NCBI RefSeq assembly: GCF_022810765.1
Contig: NZ_CP094494.1
Span: 1,984,001-2,048,000, forward strand
Origin: Winogradskyella sp. MH6
GTDB taxonomy: Bacteria > Bacteroidota > Bacteroidia > Flavobacteriales > Flavobacteriaceae
Direction: 5' to 3'
Length of the DNA: 64,000 nt
Shown here: positions 26,630-35,863 of the stretch, piece by piece
Numbering within the stretch: the first letter of the stretch is position 1
Layout of the letters: each line of letters opens with the position of its first letter
The notes under the pieces: model-generated
What the model saw: the letters and a program-made list of their open reading frames with translations, nothing else
The model's database searches: none
What the model was told of the DNA's origin: nothing
Translations under genes and position numbers: made by a program

Positions 26630-27931
26630 ATGCTATTAGTTTACACACATAAGATTACACCAAGATTTACCTATACCTTTAGGCATATATGTAAGCGCAT
26701 TTTAGGTATAGATGTGAAATTTACTTCCAAGATAGAAGATTTTATAGCGCACGATAGTCTTAAAATGTCTTATACCAAACAGCCTTTGAGCAATGAGCTG
26801 TTTGTGAGAAGTCATAATTTGTTGTTTGAGCATGGTATATCAGATTTAGATATTAATGTACAGTCTTGGGACAATACCAAAGGCTTTTTCCTAACAGGAG
26901 AACGAAGCGATTTACCATTCGATATTTTTGCGGCATCTTTTTATTTGTTAAGTAGATACGAAGAATATTTGCCTCATGTAAAAGACGATTTTGGACGGTT
27001 TATGGCTAAAGAAAGTTTGGCTTATAAGCATCGGTTTTTAAGTCAGCCAGTTGTTGATGTATGGGCATACAAGCTTAGAGATGTATTGCAAGATCGTTTC
27101 CCAGAATATGATTTTCCTAAGCGAACATATAAAATACAGCCAGTAATAGATGTGCCCATGGCCTATTACTATCGTAAAAAAGGATTGCTACGTACTATAG
27201 GTGGTACAATTACCGATATTGGTAGGCTTAAGTTTAAGCAGTTGTATCAACGTTACTCTGTGCTTATGGGTTTTAAGCGTGATCCTTATGATACCTTTAA
27301 ATGGATTATTACCAAGCAAAAACAATGCAAATTTAAGTTTATGGTTTTGTTTTTAATAGGTGATTATTCGACCTACGATAAAAACATTAGCATTAATAAA
27401 AAGGAATTTGTTTCACTAATAAAGTCTGTTGCAGATTATTGTAATGTAGGTATAAAAGCGTCTTATTTTGCTTTACAGGATATTTCTATTTTAAAGAAAG
27501 AAAAGCTAAACATGGAAGCTATAATTAATAGAGATTTAAAAGCAGTAAGAAATTCGTTTTCTAAACTCAATCTTCCACAATCTTACAGAAATATAATTGA
27601 GTTAGAAATTCATCAAGATTATACAATGGGTTACGTAGATACCCTTGGTTTTAGAGCAGGGACATGTACACCATTTCAGTATTATGATCTCGATTTTGAG
27701 GTGCAAACACCCTTGCAAATCAATCCTTACCATTGCTTAGATTTCGGATTATTAAAGTATCAATCAGAGTTAGATAAAAAAGAGCATTTGCAAAAACTCA
27801 TCAAAGAAGTTAAAGAAGTTAATGGTACATTTACACCAGTATTTCATAATTATACATTTAGTAATTTAGAGCGCTGGGAAGGTTTTAGATCACTTTTTAC
27901 TTTAATATTAGACTCTGCTGATGAAGGATAA
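26630..27931 (+). CDS. Polysaccharide deacetylase-like protein, probably degenerate
   Basis: Protein of 433 residues resembling a Bacteroidota family annotated as polysaccharide deacetylase (N-terminal DUF7033-like domain, then a NodB-like fold). Recognisable landmarks are FAASFYLLSRYEEY near 110 and GFRAGTCTPFQYYDL near 345. Two landmarks that I remember as T-x-D-I-D-x-A-Y and G-x-H-P-S-Y in relatives read PVIDVPMAYYY and GIKASYF here, so a metal-binding Asp and an active His seem to be missing. The stop overlaps the next gene by 11 bp. If active at all, it would modify an exported glycan; no signal peptide is seen. Confidence 0.7.
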   Translation: MLLVYTHKITPRFTYTFRHICKRILGIDVKFTSKIEDFIAHDSLKMSYTKQPLSNELFVRSHNLLFEHGISDLDINVQSWDNTKGFFLTGERSDLPFDIFAASFYLLSRYEEYLPHVKDDFGRFMAKESLAYKHRFLSQPVVDVWAYKLRDVLQDRFPEYDFPKRTYKIQPVIDVPMAYYYRKKGLLRTIGGTITDIGRLKFKQLYQRYSVLMGFKRDPYDTFKWIITKQKQCKFKFMVLFLIGDYSTYDKNISINKKEFVSLIKSVADYCNVGIKASYFALQDISILKKEKLNMEAIINRDLKAVRNSFSKLNLPQSYRNIIELEIHQDYTMGYVDTLGFRAGTCTPFQYYDLDFEVQTPLQINPYHCLDFGLLKYQSELDKKEHLQKLIKEVKEVNGTFTPVFHNYTFSNLERWEGFRSLFTLILDSADEG

Positions 27932-28607
27932 AATAAGGCATGTTTTTTTCGATTTAGATCATACCCTTTGGGATTTTGATAAAAACTCTGGGTTAACATT
28001 CGAAAAGATTTTTAAACTCAATGGATTAGAAGTTGAACTTTCAACATTTCTCGAAGTTTATGAGCCTATAAATTTGAATTATTGGAAACTCTACAGAGAA
28101 GAAAAAGTTACTAAATCAGCATTGAGATATGGTAGATTGAAAGATGCTTTTAATGCTATAAATGTCGACGTCGAAGATGATATGATAAACCATTTATCGG
28201 TTGCTTATATAGATTATCTTACCACATTTAATCATTTGTTTGAAGGAGCTCTAGATATTTTGAATTATTTGAGAGATAAATATGAGCTTCATATTATTAC
28301 CAATGGTTTTGATGAAGCCCAAGAGCGTAAGATGCATAATTCTAATATTAGAAATTATTTTAAAACCATAACCAATTCTGAAATGGTTGGCGTAAAGAAA
28401 CCGAATCCTAGAATTTTTAATTTTGCTTTAGATAGTGCAAATGCAAATCCAGATGAGAGTGTAATGATAGGCGATAGTCTTGAGGCAGATATTGAAGGTG
28501 CTCACAATATTGGTATGGAGACCATTTATTTTGACTATAGAAACTTGAACAATTCTAACGGATACAAAAGAGTCACAACTTTAAAATCTATAGAAAATTA
28601 TCTTTAA
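27921..28607 (+). CDS. YjjG-type HAD-family nucleotidase
   Basis: HAD-superfamily phosphatase of 228 residues. Motif I is FFDLDHTLWDF (nucleophile Asp11, acid Asp13), motif II IITNGFDEAQ, motif III the Lys of VGVKKPNPRIF, and motif IV GDSLEADIEGA. The TLWDF ending of motif I and the N-G-F-D-x-x-Q segment are typical of the YjjG group, which hydrolyses non-canonical pyrimidine nucleoside monophosphates. It overlaps the upstream gene by 11 bp, suggesting translational coupling, and is followed 11 bp later by an exported protein. Confidence 0.9.
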   Translation: MKDKIRHVFFDLDHTLWDFDKNSGLTFEKIFKLNGLEVELSTFLEVYEPINLNYWKLYREEKVTKSALRYGRLKDAFNAINVDVEDDMINHLSVAYIDYLTTFNHLFEGALDILNYLRDKYELHIITNGFDEAQERKMHNSNIRNYFKTITNSEMVGVKKPNPRIFNFALDSANANPDESVMIGDSLEADIEGAHNIGMETIYFDYRNLNNSNGYKRVTTLKSIENYL

Positions 28608-28618
28608 AAAAGAATATT

Positions 28619-29389
28619 ATGAAAAAGAAACTAGCAGTATTAATCCTTTTTTTAAGTATTGGATTTACAGCCATAGCACAGAAGGACTTTAACAACTATA
28701 AATATGTGATTGTGCCTTTAAAATATGATTTTTTAAATGAAAAAGATCAGTATAGACTAAATACTTTAACCAGACATTTGTTTAAACAAAAAGGATTTGT
28801 AACATTTTTTGATGAAGAGCAATTTCCAGAAGAATTAAACAAGGATAGATGTAAAGCATTATTTGCAAATGTTGAAAAGGGAAAAAGTGGACTTTTTGCG
28901 ACCAAAGTAGACATAACGCTTAAGGATTGTTTCGGAAAAGAAGTATTTAGAACAGAAACAGGATCTAGTCGTAAAAAAGATTTTAAAGAAGCCTATGTTG
29001 AAGCTGTGAGAGAAGCATTCTCTTCAATAGAGGTTATGGATTATGAGTATCAACCTTTGGAAGAAAAAAATGAAAAAGATGATGATGTCATTGAGAGTGC
29101 TGTGGATATTGTTGAAGTAGAAGCTAAAGAGCCTGAAGTAAAGCCGTCAACCGAAAGTGTTGATATAGAATCTAAAGATACAACACTGTACGCACAAGAA
29201 AAACCTTATGGTTACCAAGTTGTAGATGCTACACCAAAAGTAGTCATGCAATTATTAAATACCTCGGCTCAGAATGTCTTTTTAGTTAAAGATAAAAATG
29301 CAATAGTTTACAAAGAAGATGGCTTTTGGTACTACTCAGAAAATAACGGAGAACTAAAGGAACCAAAAACTTTAGATATTAAGTTCTAA
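28619..29389 (+). CDS. Exported hypothetical protein
   Basis: Protein of 256 residues with a clear signal peptide (about 1-20, ends TAIAQ). A first domain of about 120 residues contains a conserved-looking D-K-C-K-A-L-F-A-N-V-type segment and the L-K-D-C-F-G-K-E-V-F-R-T-E-T-G-S-S-x-x-K-D-F strip. A low-complexity acidic linker with many Glu, Val and Asp follows (about 145-185), and then a small C-terminal domain. I recall similar secreted proteins next to YjjG-type genes in Flavobacteriaceae but know no function. It ends 2 bp from the converging rarA gene. Confidence 0.75.
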   Translation: MKKKLAVLILFLSIGFTAIAQKDFNNYKYVIVPLKYDFLNEKDQYRLNTLTRHLFKQKGFVTFFDEEQFPEELNKDRCKALFANVEKGKSGLFATKVDITLKDCFGKEVFRTETGSSRKKDFKEAYVEAVREAFSSIEVMDYEYQPLEEKNEKDDDVIESAVDIVEVEAKEPEVKPSTESVDIESKDTTLYAQEKPYGYQVVDATPKVVMQLLNTSAQNVFLVKDKNAIVYKEDGFWYYSENNGELKEPKTLDIKF

Positions 29390-29391
29390 AA

Positions 29392-30669
29392 TCAATAACC
29401 ATATTTTTCTTTCCAACGCGCTTTTAAAAATTGACGTTGGGCATTTTCGCGAGTATTATTTCCTGGATTGTAGAGTTGGGTGTTCTTAATTTCATCAGGT
29501 AAAAATTCATGCTCAGCAAAATTGTTCTCGTAGTTGTGAGCATATTTATATTCATCGCCATAACCAAGTTCTTTCATTAGTTTTGTTGGTGCATTTCTAA
29601 TAGATAATGGTACTGATAAATCACCTGTTTCTTTAACGAGGTGCAGTGCTTTATTAATGGCGTCATATGCAGCATTGCTCTTAGGAGAACTTGCTAGATA
29701 GGTAGCACACTGACTTAGGATAATTCGAGATTCTGGATTGCCAATAACAGAAACTGCCTGAAACGTGTTGTTAGCAATAACCAAAGCCGTTGGGTTTGCA
29801 TTGCCAATATCTTCACTAGCTAAAATTAATAAGCGCCTTGCTATAAATTTTACATCTTCACCACCTTCAATCATTCGTGCTAAATAGTAAACAGCAGCAT
29901 TTGGGTCACTACCACGAATAGATTTTATAAAGGCTGAAATGATATCGTAATGTTGTTCTCCAGTTTTGTCATAGCGAGCAGCTTTACTTTGCACTTGTTT
30001 TGTAACAAGATCATTGGTAATAATAATTGGTTCGCTTTCAAAAGACGTAACCAATAATTCAAAAATATTAAGCAGCTTTCTGGCATCTCCACCTGAAAAT
30101 CTTAATAGAGCCTCTGTTTCTTTTAGTTCAATTTTTAATTTAGATAAAACTTCATCTTCAGACATGGCACGTTTCAGCAATGCCTCTAAATCGTCTTTGC
30201 TAAAAGCGTTTAATGTGTATACCTGACAGCGCGATAGTAATGCTGATATCACTTCAAAACTTGGGTTTTCAGTAGTCGCACCAATTAAGGTTACCCAACC
30301 TTTTTCCACAGCTTCTAAAAGCGAATCTTGTTGCGATTTGCTAAATCTGTGAATCTCATCAATAAATAAAATAGGATTTTTTGCAGTAAAAAGTCCACCG
30401 CTTTTTTTAGCTCTGTCAATAACATCTCTAATATCCTTAACTCCAGAATTTATAGCACTCAGCTTAAAAAAAGGTCGCTCAGATTCATTAGCAATAATAT
30501 TAGCCAAAGTAGTTTTTCCAATTCCTGGTGGTCCCCAAAGTATCAGCGAAGGTATAACACCACTCTTTATTTGGTTGTAGAGCATACCGTTTTTACCCAC
30601 CAAATGTTGTTGGCTTAGATAGTCATTTAGGGTCTTCGGTCTTAAGCGTTCTGCTAATGGAATATTCAT
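29392..30669 (-). CDS. rarA: Replication-associated recombination protein RarA (MgsA)
   Basis: AAA+ ATPase of 425 residues, usual length for RarA/MgsA. The short N-terminal P-L-A-E-R-L-R-P-K-T-L-x-D-Y motif is typical. Walker A is GPPGIGKTT and Walker B ILFIDEIHR, with sensor 1 GATTENPSF and arginine-finger SRC. The C-terminal half (tetramerisation and MgsA-type) includes RGSDPNAAVYYLARMI. It acts at stalled replication forks with RecA and SSB. It is transcribed alone and converges with the exported hypothetical gene. Confidence 0.95.
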   Translation of the reverse strand: MNIPLAERLRPKTLNDYLSQQHLVGKNGMLYNQIKSGVIPSLILWGPPGIGKTTLANIIANESERPFFKLSAINSGVKDIRDVIDRAKKSGGLFTAKNPILFIDEIHRFSKSQQDSLLEAVEKGWVTLIGATTENPSFEVISALLSRCQVYTLNAFSKDDLEALLKRAMSEDEVLSKLKIELKETEALLRFSGGDARKLLNIFELLVTSFESEPIIITNDLVTKQVQSKAARYDKTGEQHYDIISAFIKSIRGSDPNAAVYYLARMIEGGEDVKFIARRLLILASEDIGNANPTALVIANNTFQAVSVIGNPESRIILSQCATYLASSPKSNAAYDAINKALHLVKETGDLSVPLSIRNAPTKLMKELGYGDEYKYAHNYENNFAEHEFLPDEIKNTQLYNPGNNTRENAQRQFLKARWKEKYGY

Positions 30670-30741
30670 AAATCAAAATTACAAAATGAGAACTGAAAGA
30701 AAGGGATTGTGACAATTTTTCATACAATTATATTTTGGTTA

Positions 30742-30749
30742 TAAATTTG
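30742..30749 (+). promoter_or_regulatory. Promoter -7 element for the rhomboid gene
   Basis: TAAATTTG, a perfect TAnnTTTG match, 23 bases before the ATG at 30773. No good -33 element. Confidence 0.5.
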
Positions 30750-30772
30750 AAGATAGTTTAGAAAATAATTCA

Positions 30773-31522
30773 ATGTCCAAACAACAATTTAAATTTTCAA
30801 ATAGTGTCATCATTTTTCCAGTTTTGATGTTGCTCTCAGTGTGGTTGGTGTTTTGGTATCAGACAACTATAAACTATGGTATTAAGTCATATGGTATAAG
30901 ACCACATAAGATAGAAGGCTTATTAGGTATAGTTACGAGTCCTTTTTTACATGGAGATTTAAATCACTTATATAACAACTCATTTCCGTTGCTAATTCTA
31001 TCGCTCGCTTTATTTTATTTCTATAACAAAATCGCATGGAAGGTGATAGGTTTTGGGGTTTTACTTTCAGGATTTTTAACTTGGCTTATTGGGAGTTCAG
31101 GAAATCATATAGGAGCAAGTGGGTTAATCTATGTGCTATTCAGTTTTATATTTTTTAAAGGCATTTTTGCCAAACACTATAGATTAATAGCATTATCTCT
31201 AGTGGTAATTTTTTTATATGGAAGTATGATTTGGTACGTGTTTCCTATAAAACAAGGTATGTCTTGGGAAGGACATTTAGGAGGTCTAATTACAGGTTTA
31301 TTATTTGCGTCAGTGTTTAAAAATAATGTTGCAAAACCAGAACGCTACATTTGGCAACAGCCAGACTATAATGAAGATGACGATCCTTTTATGAAACACT
31401 TTGATGAAAACGGAAACTTTATTGAATCCTTACCAGAAGAAGAGACTGAAATAGAGTCAGGAAATGATTCTGAAACGAAAGTCAATTATATCTTTAAAAA
31501 ATCAAAAGATGAAAGTCTTTAA
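30773..31522 (+). CDS. Rhomboid family intramembrane serine protease
   Basis: Polytopic membrane protease of 249 residues with six predicted helices. The catalytic dyad is Ser116 in GASG and His168 in the last core helix (EGHLGG). The helix-2 H-G-D-x-x-H-x-x-x-N motif (from His60) that stabilises the oxyanion is present. Rhomboids cleave membrane proteins inside the bilayer; substrate is unknown. The C-terminal 50 residues are acidic and cytoplasmic. The stop codon overlaps the stop of the converging rlmB gene by 4 bp. Confidence 0.93.
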   Translation: MSKQQFKFSNSVIIFPVLMLLSVWLVFWYQTTINYGIKSYGIRPHKIEGLLGIVTSPFLHGDLNHLYNNSFPLLILSLALFYFYNKIAWKVIGFGVLLSGFLTWLIGSSGNHIGASGLIYVLFSFIFFKGIFAKHYRLIALSLVVIFLYGSMIWYVFPIKQGMSWEGHLGGLITGLLFASVFKNNVAKPERYIWQQPDYNEDDDPFMKHFDENGNFIESLPEEETEIESGNDSETKVNYIFKKSKDESL

Positions 31523-32256
31523 GAGCGTTGTCTTACGGATTCATATAAAAAAGCACCACAAGCTACAGAGACATTTAGGGATTCAATTTCTCCCAAAATA
31601 GGAAGCTTTGCTTGCTCATCAACCACCTTTAATACTGAAGGATTTATACCTTTTCCTTCAGATCCCATGATTATTGCGCAAGGTTCTTTAAATGAAACAT
31701 CGTAAATAAAATCATTAGCTTTTTCTGTGGCAGCAATGACCTTTATTCCTGAAGACTGCATGTGGAAAACGGCGTCTTTAATATGATCTACTTTGCAAAT
31801 CGGAATTTTAAAAATGGCACCAGCACTGGTTTTAATGGTGTCTCCATTTATTGGAGCACCACCTTTTTTCTGAATTATAATTCCTGAAACACCAGTACAT
31901 TCAGCTGTTCTTACTATAGCACCAAAATTTCTAACATCACTAAGTTGATCTAGAAGCAGAAATAATGGTGTTTTTCCAGATTCTATAATGTTAAGAACTA
32001 AATCATCTATATCATGAAACTCAATAGGAGAGATATTGGCAACAGCACCTTGATGATTTCCTCCTTTGCTAAGTCGGTTTAGTTTTTCAACAGGTACGTA
32101 AGATGAGTTAATACCTTCAGTACGAAGCAGAGCTTCTAATTCTTGAAAGAGTTCTCCCTTTAAACCTTTTTGAACAAATACTTTGTCAATAGTTTCGTTA
32201 GACTTTATAGCTTCAATAATAGCTCTAATTCCGAATATGGTTGTTTCATTTTTCAT
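31519..32256 (-). CDS. rlmB: 23S rRNA 2'-O-methyltransferase RlmB (SpoU family)
   Basis: SPOUT-class rRNA methyltransferase of 245 residues, expected to methylate a guanosine in 23S rRNA (G2251 in E. coli). An N-terminal L30e-like substrate-binding domain (IFGIRAIIEAI) is followed by the SPOUT knot. Motif 1 is NFGAIVRTAE, motif 2 IIMGSEGKGI and motif 3 LNVSVACG. It converges with the rhomboid gene, overlapping by 4 bp. A TACCTTTA element lies only 6 bases before the start codon, immediately after a terminator, so the leader may be very short. Confidence 0.92.
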   Translation of the reverse strand: MKNETTIFGIRAIIEAIKSNETIDKVFVQKGLKGELFQELEALLRTEGINSSYVPVEKLNRLSKGGNHQGAVANISPIEFHDIDDLVLNIIESGKTPLFLLLDQLSDVRNFGAIVRTAECTGVSGIIIQKKGGAPINGDTIKTSAGAIFKIPICKVDHIKDAVFHMQSSGIKVIAATEKANDFIYDVSFKEPCAIIMGSEGKGINPSVLKVVDEQAKLPILGEIESLNVSVACGAFLYESVRQRS

Positions 32257-32270
32257 CGGTGTAAAGGTAT

Positions 32271-32298
32271 AAAAAAACCATCCTAACTTAGGATGGTT
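32271..32298 (-). terminator. Rho-independent terminator of the arylsulfotransferase-like gene
   Basis: Perfect 11-base inverted repeat (AACCATCCTAA / TTAGGATGGTT) with a one-base loop centre, followed on the minus strand by seven T. It ends the transcript coming from 33949 and separates it from rlmB. Confidence 0.88.
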
Positions 32299-32317
32299 AA
32301 ATATTTTTTAGAACAAC

Positions 32318-33949
32318 TTAATTTTTGATGATTTTTTCGGTTATACTTTTATTACCAGAATATATTTTCAGGATATAAACGCCACTTGGTTGTTCAGAAA
32401 AATCTACTTTTGAATCAGTGGTGATTGATACTAATCTTCCAAGTATATTAAAAACCTCAATCTTGTCAAATGAATTTGTAGATTCAATTTGAACATAATC
32501 ATTTGTAGGGTTAGGGTAGATAGTAACAGATGTAACTTCAAACTCAGAAGTACTTAGGTTGTTACATACTGTTAAATCTGGGTTTAATTCTATAGGATCA
32601 CTAGGAGTTAAATCTCTACCTGTAAATGCGGCATAATCTGTAGAATATTTTTCAGCTCTAAAAGTTAGGTTTGCATTAGGTGGAGGATTTCCTTGAGAAG
32701 AAATAATGCCTGTGTTACTATTCACTGGATTAATATATTCCCATACCTTTTCTTCATTACTATTAATTTCAAAAAAATGACCTTGGTTGCCTTCGCAAAT
32801 TAGGATGTTTCCATTGGGTAATTGTTGAGCACTACTTACAATAGGACTAAAAAAATCTGAACTTCCGGAAGAATGTTCTTCATAGGTGTAGTCTGGACTA
32901 ACAGGAAGGTAAGCGGTATTAGCTGTATAGTCATAAACTCCAAGGCTAGACTCAGGTAGAGAAATAATGTCTATTTGAGAGTAAGAAGGTGTTCTGTCTA
33001 TACCATTATTATATAGCATTATTTTTCCACCATTAGGAAGACCAGATGGGATAAAATGTGGTGTATGCTGTCCAAATAAGGTGCGATTTGCGGAAGTGCC
33101 TTGTCTGTAAGACTCAGGATTTCCCCAACGATAAAGAAAATCACCACCTTTACCGTAAGTGCCTCCTGTGCCAGAAGCAGCTTCGCTAGTTGTGGTAGAA
33201 TGATCTATAATCCATATTTCACTCATATGCCTAGAACCTAAAACTATTTGGTCTCTTTCTTCATTATATTGGATGGAGTTGATATGGAGCCAATTAGATG
33301 CTCCTGATCCACCGTTTAAGAAATTTACATCAAGTTTGTTTGGGTTAAGCGCTACAGCTCCAAAGTTATCTTTAGTTGCGTCAAAGTCTTGTATAAGGTG
33401 ATCTTTTATATTCCATTCCCAGACAATATTGGCACTGTTAAAACCAACAGGAGTAACTTCAATAAGTTGCTCGTTATATAGTTCAGATTCGGTTAGTAGT
33501 GCTGGATTTCTTCCAGCTTGAATAGCTTCACTGTTGCTCATTATTGTGGCTGCCAAAATGAGTACGTTTCCGTTTGGCATGGGATAAATGTCGTGATGTT
33601 GTCGCTTTGTTGGTGTGTCATAGAAATATTGCCAAATCAGATTTCCCTCCCAGCCAAAAATTTCTATAACACCTCCTTGTCCACCAAAAGTAATGTCGGT
33701 ACTATTAGTTCTTCCTGCTCTTAGTAAATTTCCATTTTCTAATAAATAAACGGAGTTTCCTGGAGGAAAAGTACTTGTCCATTGGTTTATTACTTCTCCA
33801 CAATTATTAATTAAATAAGTGTCATTGAACACGGTAAATAATGTGTAGCCGTCATAGACATCTTCAGTAATAAGAGTAGTGCCAACAGTATTTTGGGCAC
33901 TTAAAAAATTTGAAATAATAAAAAGTGTAAGAAGTAGTTTTCTGAACAT
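32318..33949 (-). CDS. Arylsulfotransferase-like exported protein with T9SS sorting domain
   Basis: Exported protein of 543 residues. The start at 33949 (MFRKLLLTLFIISNFLSAQ) is chosen because it begins a proper signal peptide; an in-frame ATG 54 bases upstream adds a polar extension. The body resembles the arylsulfotransferase (ASST) beta-propeller family, with segments such as DGYTLF, GEVINQW, H-H-D-I-Y-P-M-P-N-G-N-V-L and GQHTPHFIPSG, where His residues near 137 and 306 could serve the active site. The last 80 residues are a T9SS type A sorting domain (YPNPTNDYVQI ... GVYILKIYS). It is probably surface-bound; enzymatic activity is not proven. Confidence 0.85.
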   Translation of the reverse strand: MFRKLLLTLFIISNFLSAQNTVGTTLITEDVYDGYTLFTVFNDTYLINNCGEVINQWTSTFPPGNSVYLLENGNLLRAGRTNSTDITFGGQGGVIEIFGWEGNLIWQYFYDTPTKRQHHDIYPMPNGNVLILAATIMSNSEAIQAGRNPALLTESELYNEQLIEVTPVGFNSANIVWEWNIKDHLIQDFDATKDNFGAVALNPNKLDVNFLNGGSGASNWLHINSIQYNEERDQIVLGSRHMSEIWIIDHSTTTSEAASGTGGTYGKGGDFLYRWGNPESYRQGTSANRTLFGQHTPHFIPSGLPNGGKIMLYNNGIDRTPSYSQIDIISLPESSLGVYDYTANTAYLPVSPDYTYEEHSSGSSDFFSPIVSSAQQLPNGNILICEGNQGHFFEINSNEEKVWEYINPVNSNTGIISSQGNPPPNANLTFRAEKYSTDYAAFTGRDLTPSDPIELNPDLTVCNNLSTSEFEVTSVTIYPNPTNDYVQIESTNSFDKIEVFNILGRLVSITTDSKVDFSEQPSGVYILKIYSGNKSITEKIIKN

Positions 33950-33999
33950 AGTTTTTCTTTTTTCTAGCGTTTCCAAAAGTATCAGATTATTTTGACTAA

Positions 34000-35685
34000 T
34001 CAAAAAGTAGCTGTTAAACTCACATGTACTTTAGAGTCTGATAGTCTAAATTGCCGGTTTTCAGATTTTCCACTAGAATAGTTTAATCTAAATAATCCTG
34101 CATTGGTAAGAAGGCCTAAGCCAAAACCAAAACCAAATAACTTTTCTTTGGTATCAGTAATCTGATTTTCGAAATATGCGGCATCTAAAACGGAATGAAT
34201 ATAAATACCATTACTCAATCTATAACGATATTCAGTGTTTACGACTCCATAAAGATTAGCAACTAAACTATTTTCTTCAAAACCTCTAATGGAATTAATG
34301 CCTCCAAACCTAAAAAGTTCATTATCCAGATAATCGTCTGAAGTTAAGATGGCGCCATTGAATCTTGTGTAAATACTGTTTTTAGGATTAAGATTAAATA
34401 TTTTATAAGTGTCTACATTAAAAATGGTTTGACTTTGATTGCCTATGTTATTCTCCCTGTCTCCAAACCCAGTAGAAAAATCTAACCAAAAGTTTATTGG
34501 AAATAAAGCGTCGTAAAATTGAGGTTTTGTAAAGATGTAACCCAAAGTATAGTAATTTGTAGTATAATCATTTAGAATAGATGTGTCATTATCTAATAAG
34601 TTTGTAGACTTGGTTGATGAAATACCGGCAGCAACGCGATGCTGGGAATTAATCTGGTAATTAACTTTTGCATATTGCTTAGCGTTAGAAAAGGTAGTGT
34701 CCTTTCTAAAAATATTTAGACCAGCTTGTATGCCTATAGGTGAACCGAACATATAGGGTAAATCTGTATCTATCCTAAAGGTTTGTTGGTCTATTTCATC
34801 ACTTTTGTAGAAGAGGTTTATAGTTTCTCCATAATTAAGGTTGTTGACTAATCGTAAATCTAAGTAACCATCAAACTCAATTTTATTGGTGTTTTCATTG
34901 GTGCCAAAGCCTAGAAAACCGTCAAAATTATTGGTGCGCGCTTTTTCGATATACAAATATAAAGTGGTAGAATCTTGAGTGAATAAAACTTCAGGTTCTC
35001 TCATTGTCTTTGCAAAACGCAAATCTTCTAGTAGTTCTACTTTTTCTTTTATTTCATTTAGATTAAAAGTTTTTCCTTTTCGTAGTTTTAAAAATCGTTT
35101 AATATAGGACTGCGGAAACTTTTCGTATCCTTTAACTATAATATTATCAATTCGTCTTTTTTGATTTGTAACAATTTTTAGTTCAGCAGAAATTAAGTCC
35201 GAATGCTCTTTTGAGATATTAATAAGCTGTAAGGTAGAAAAAGGATCTCCTTGCTCAGCGATTTTAGAATTAAGCGTGTTTAGTGAGTTTTCTAATTGAG
35301 TAATAGGAATCTCAAAATAACCTTCACCAGAGTTGTGATTAATGAAATTTAATAGTTCGCTGTTAAAATCATTCCCATATTTAATTCTAATCCGTTCAAT
35401 TTTTTTACCTAAAAAGAAATATGCATCTAAAAGTGTATCGTTTTTTCTGATGATGCTATCAATAGTTGTGTCAATGTAACCTATTCTTGTAAGCTTGTCC
35501 TTTAATTTATTTAATTCATTTTCAAGACCAACATAATTATCAAAGGATTTTGCATAACCAAAAGAGTCGATGGTTTTAGTTTTAAGTTCATTTTCGGCTT
35601 GAACATTCAGGTTTAATGATTGGCTAAAAATCTGATGAGATAAAATCAACAGAAAAAGAAATATACAACGTTGAATGTTCGACAT
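34000..35685 (-). CDS. BamA/TamA-like outer-membrane beta-barrel protein
   Basis: Outer-membrane protein of 561 residues. The signal peptide covers about 1-22 (ends IFSQS). The N-terminal half has POTRA-like segments (ISAELKIVTNQKRRIDNIIVKGYEKFP near 165-190), and a 16-strand-type barrel fills the rest. The barrel carries a GGINSIRGFEENSL strip near 465, the analogue of the VRGF/Y motif that marks the Omp85 superfamily, and ends in the aromatic VSLTATF. It is shorter than BamA, so it is more likely a specialised member. It lies 50 bp upstream of the arylsulfotransferase-like gene and reads in the same direction; a functional link is inference. Confidence 0.82.
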   Translation of the reverse strand: MSNIQRCIFLFLLILSHQIFSQSLNLNVQAENELKTKTIDSFGYAKSFDNYVGLENELNKLKDKLTRIGYIDTTIDSIIRKNDTLLDAYFFLGKKIERIRIKYGNDFNSELLNFINHNSGEGYFEIPITQLENSLNTLNSKIAEQGDPFSTLQLINISKEHSDLISAELKIVTNQKRRIDNIIVKGYEKFPQSYIKRFLKLRKGKTFNLNEIKEKVELLEDLRFAKTMREPEVLFTQDSTTLYLYIEKARTNNFDGFLGFGTNENTNKIEFDGYLDLRLVNNLNYGETINLFYKSDEIDQQTFRIDTDLPYMFGSPIGIQAGLNIFRKDTTFSNAKQYAKVNYQINSQHRVAAGISSTKSTNLLDNDTSILNDYTTNYYTLGYIFTKPQFYDALFPINFWLDFSTGFGDRENNIGNQSQTIFNVDTYKIFNLNPKNSIYTRFNGAILTSDDYLDNELFRFGGINSIRGFEENSLVANLYGVVNTEYRYRLSNGIYIHSVLDAAYFENQITDTKEKLFGFGFGLGLLTNAGLFRLNYSSGKSENRQFRLSDSKVHVSLTATF

Positions 35686-35787
35686 TAAATTAAAATGAAA
35701 TAACTCAAAAGATAACGTAAAAATAGACCATTATATATATGTATAAAATGAATTTTGATAATTCTTTGAAAAATAAATTCTCAACTG

Positions 35788-35818
35788 TTTGAATTATAAA
35801 TATATATTTCTACCTTTG
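35788..35818 (+). promoter_or_regulatory. Promoter of the str-S10-spc ribosomal operon
   Basis: TTTG (35788-35791), a 19-base spacer and TACCTTTG (35811-35818) form a textbook Bacteroidota -33/-7 promoter. Transcription would start at about 35825, some 40 bases before rpsL. Confidence 0.85.
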
Positions 35819-35821
35819 CAG

Positions 35822-35837
35822 CCCTCAAAAGTGAGGG
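35822..35837 (+). promoter_or_regulatory. Leader hairpin at the predicted 5' end of the rpsL mRNA
   Basis: CCCTCA-AAAG-TGAGGG is a perfect six-pair hairpin at the very start of the predicted transcript. It could stabilise the mRNA end or take part in initiation control; no ribosomal-protein binding motif is recognised. Confidence 0.45.
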
Positions 35838-35863
35838 TTAAACAAATATTTATATAGTAATAT

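Noticed and set aside
32318..34003. Upstream start at 34003 for the arylsulfotransferase-like gene
   Set aside because: It would put a polar 18-residue stretch before a normal signal peptide and overlap the upstream gene; the internal ATG at 33949 gives a standard signal sequence.
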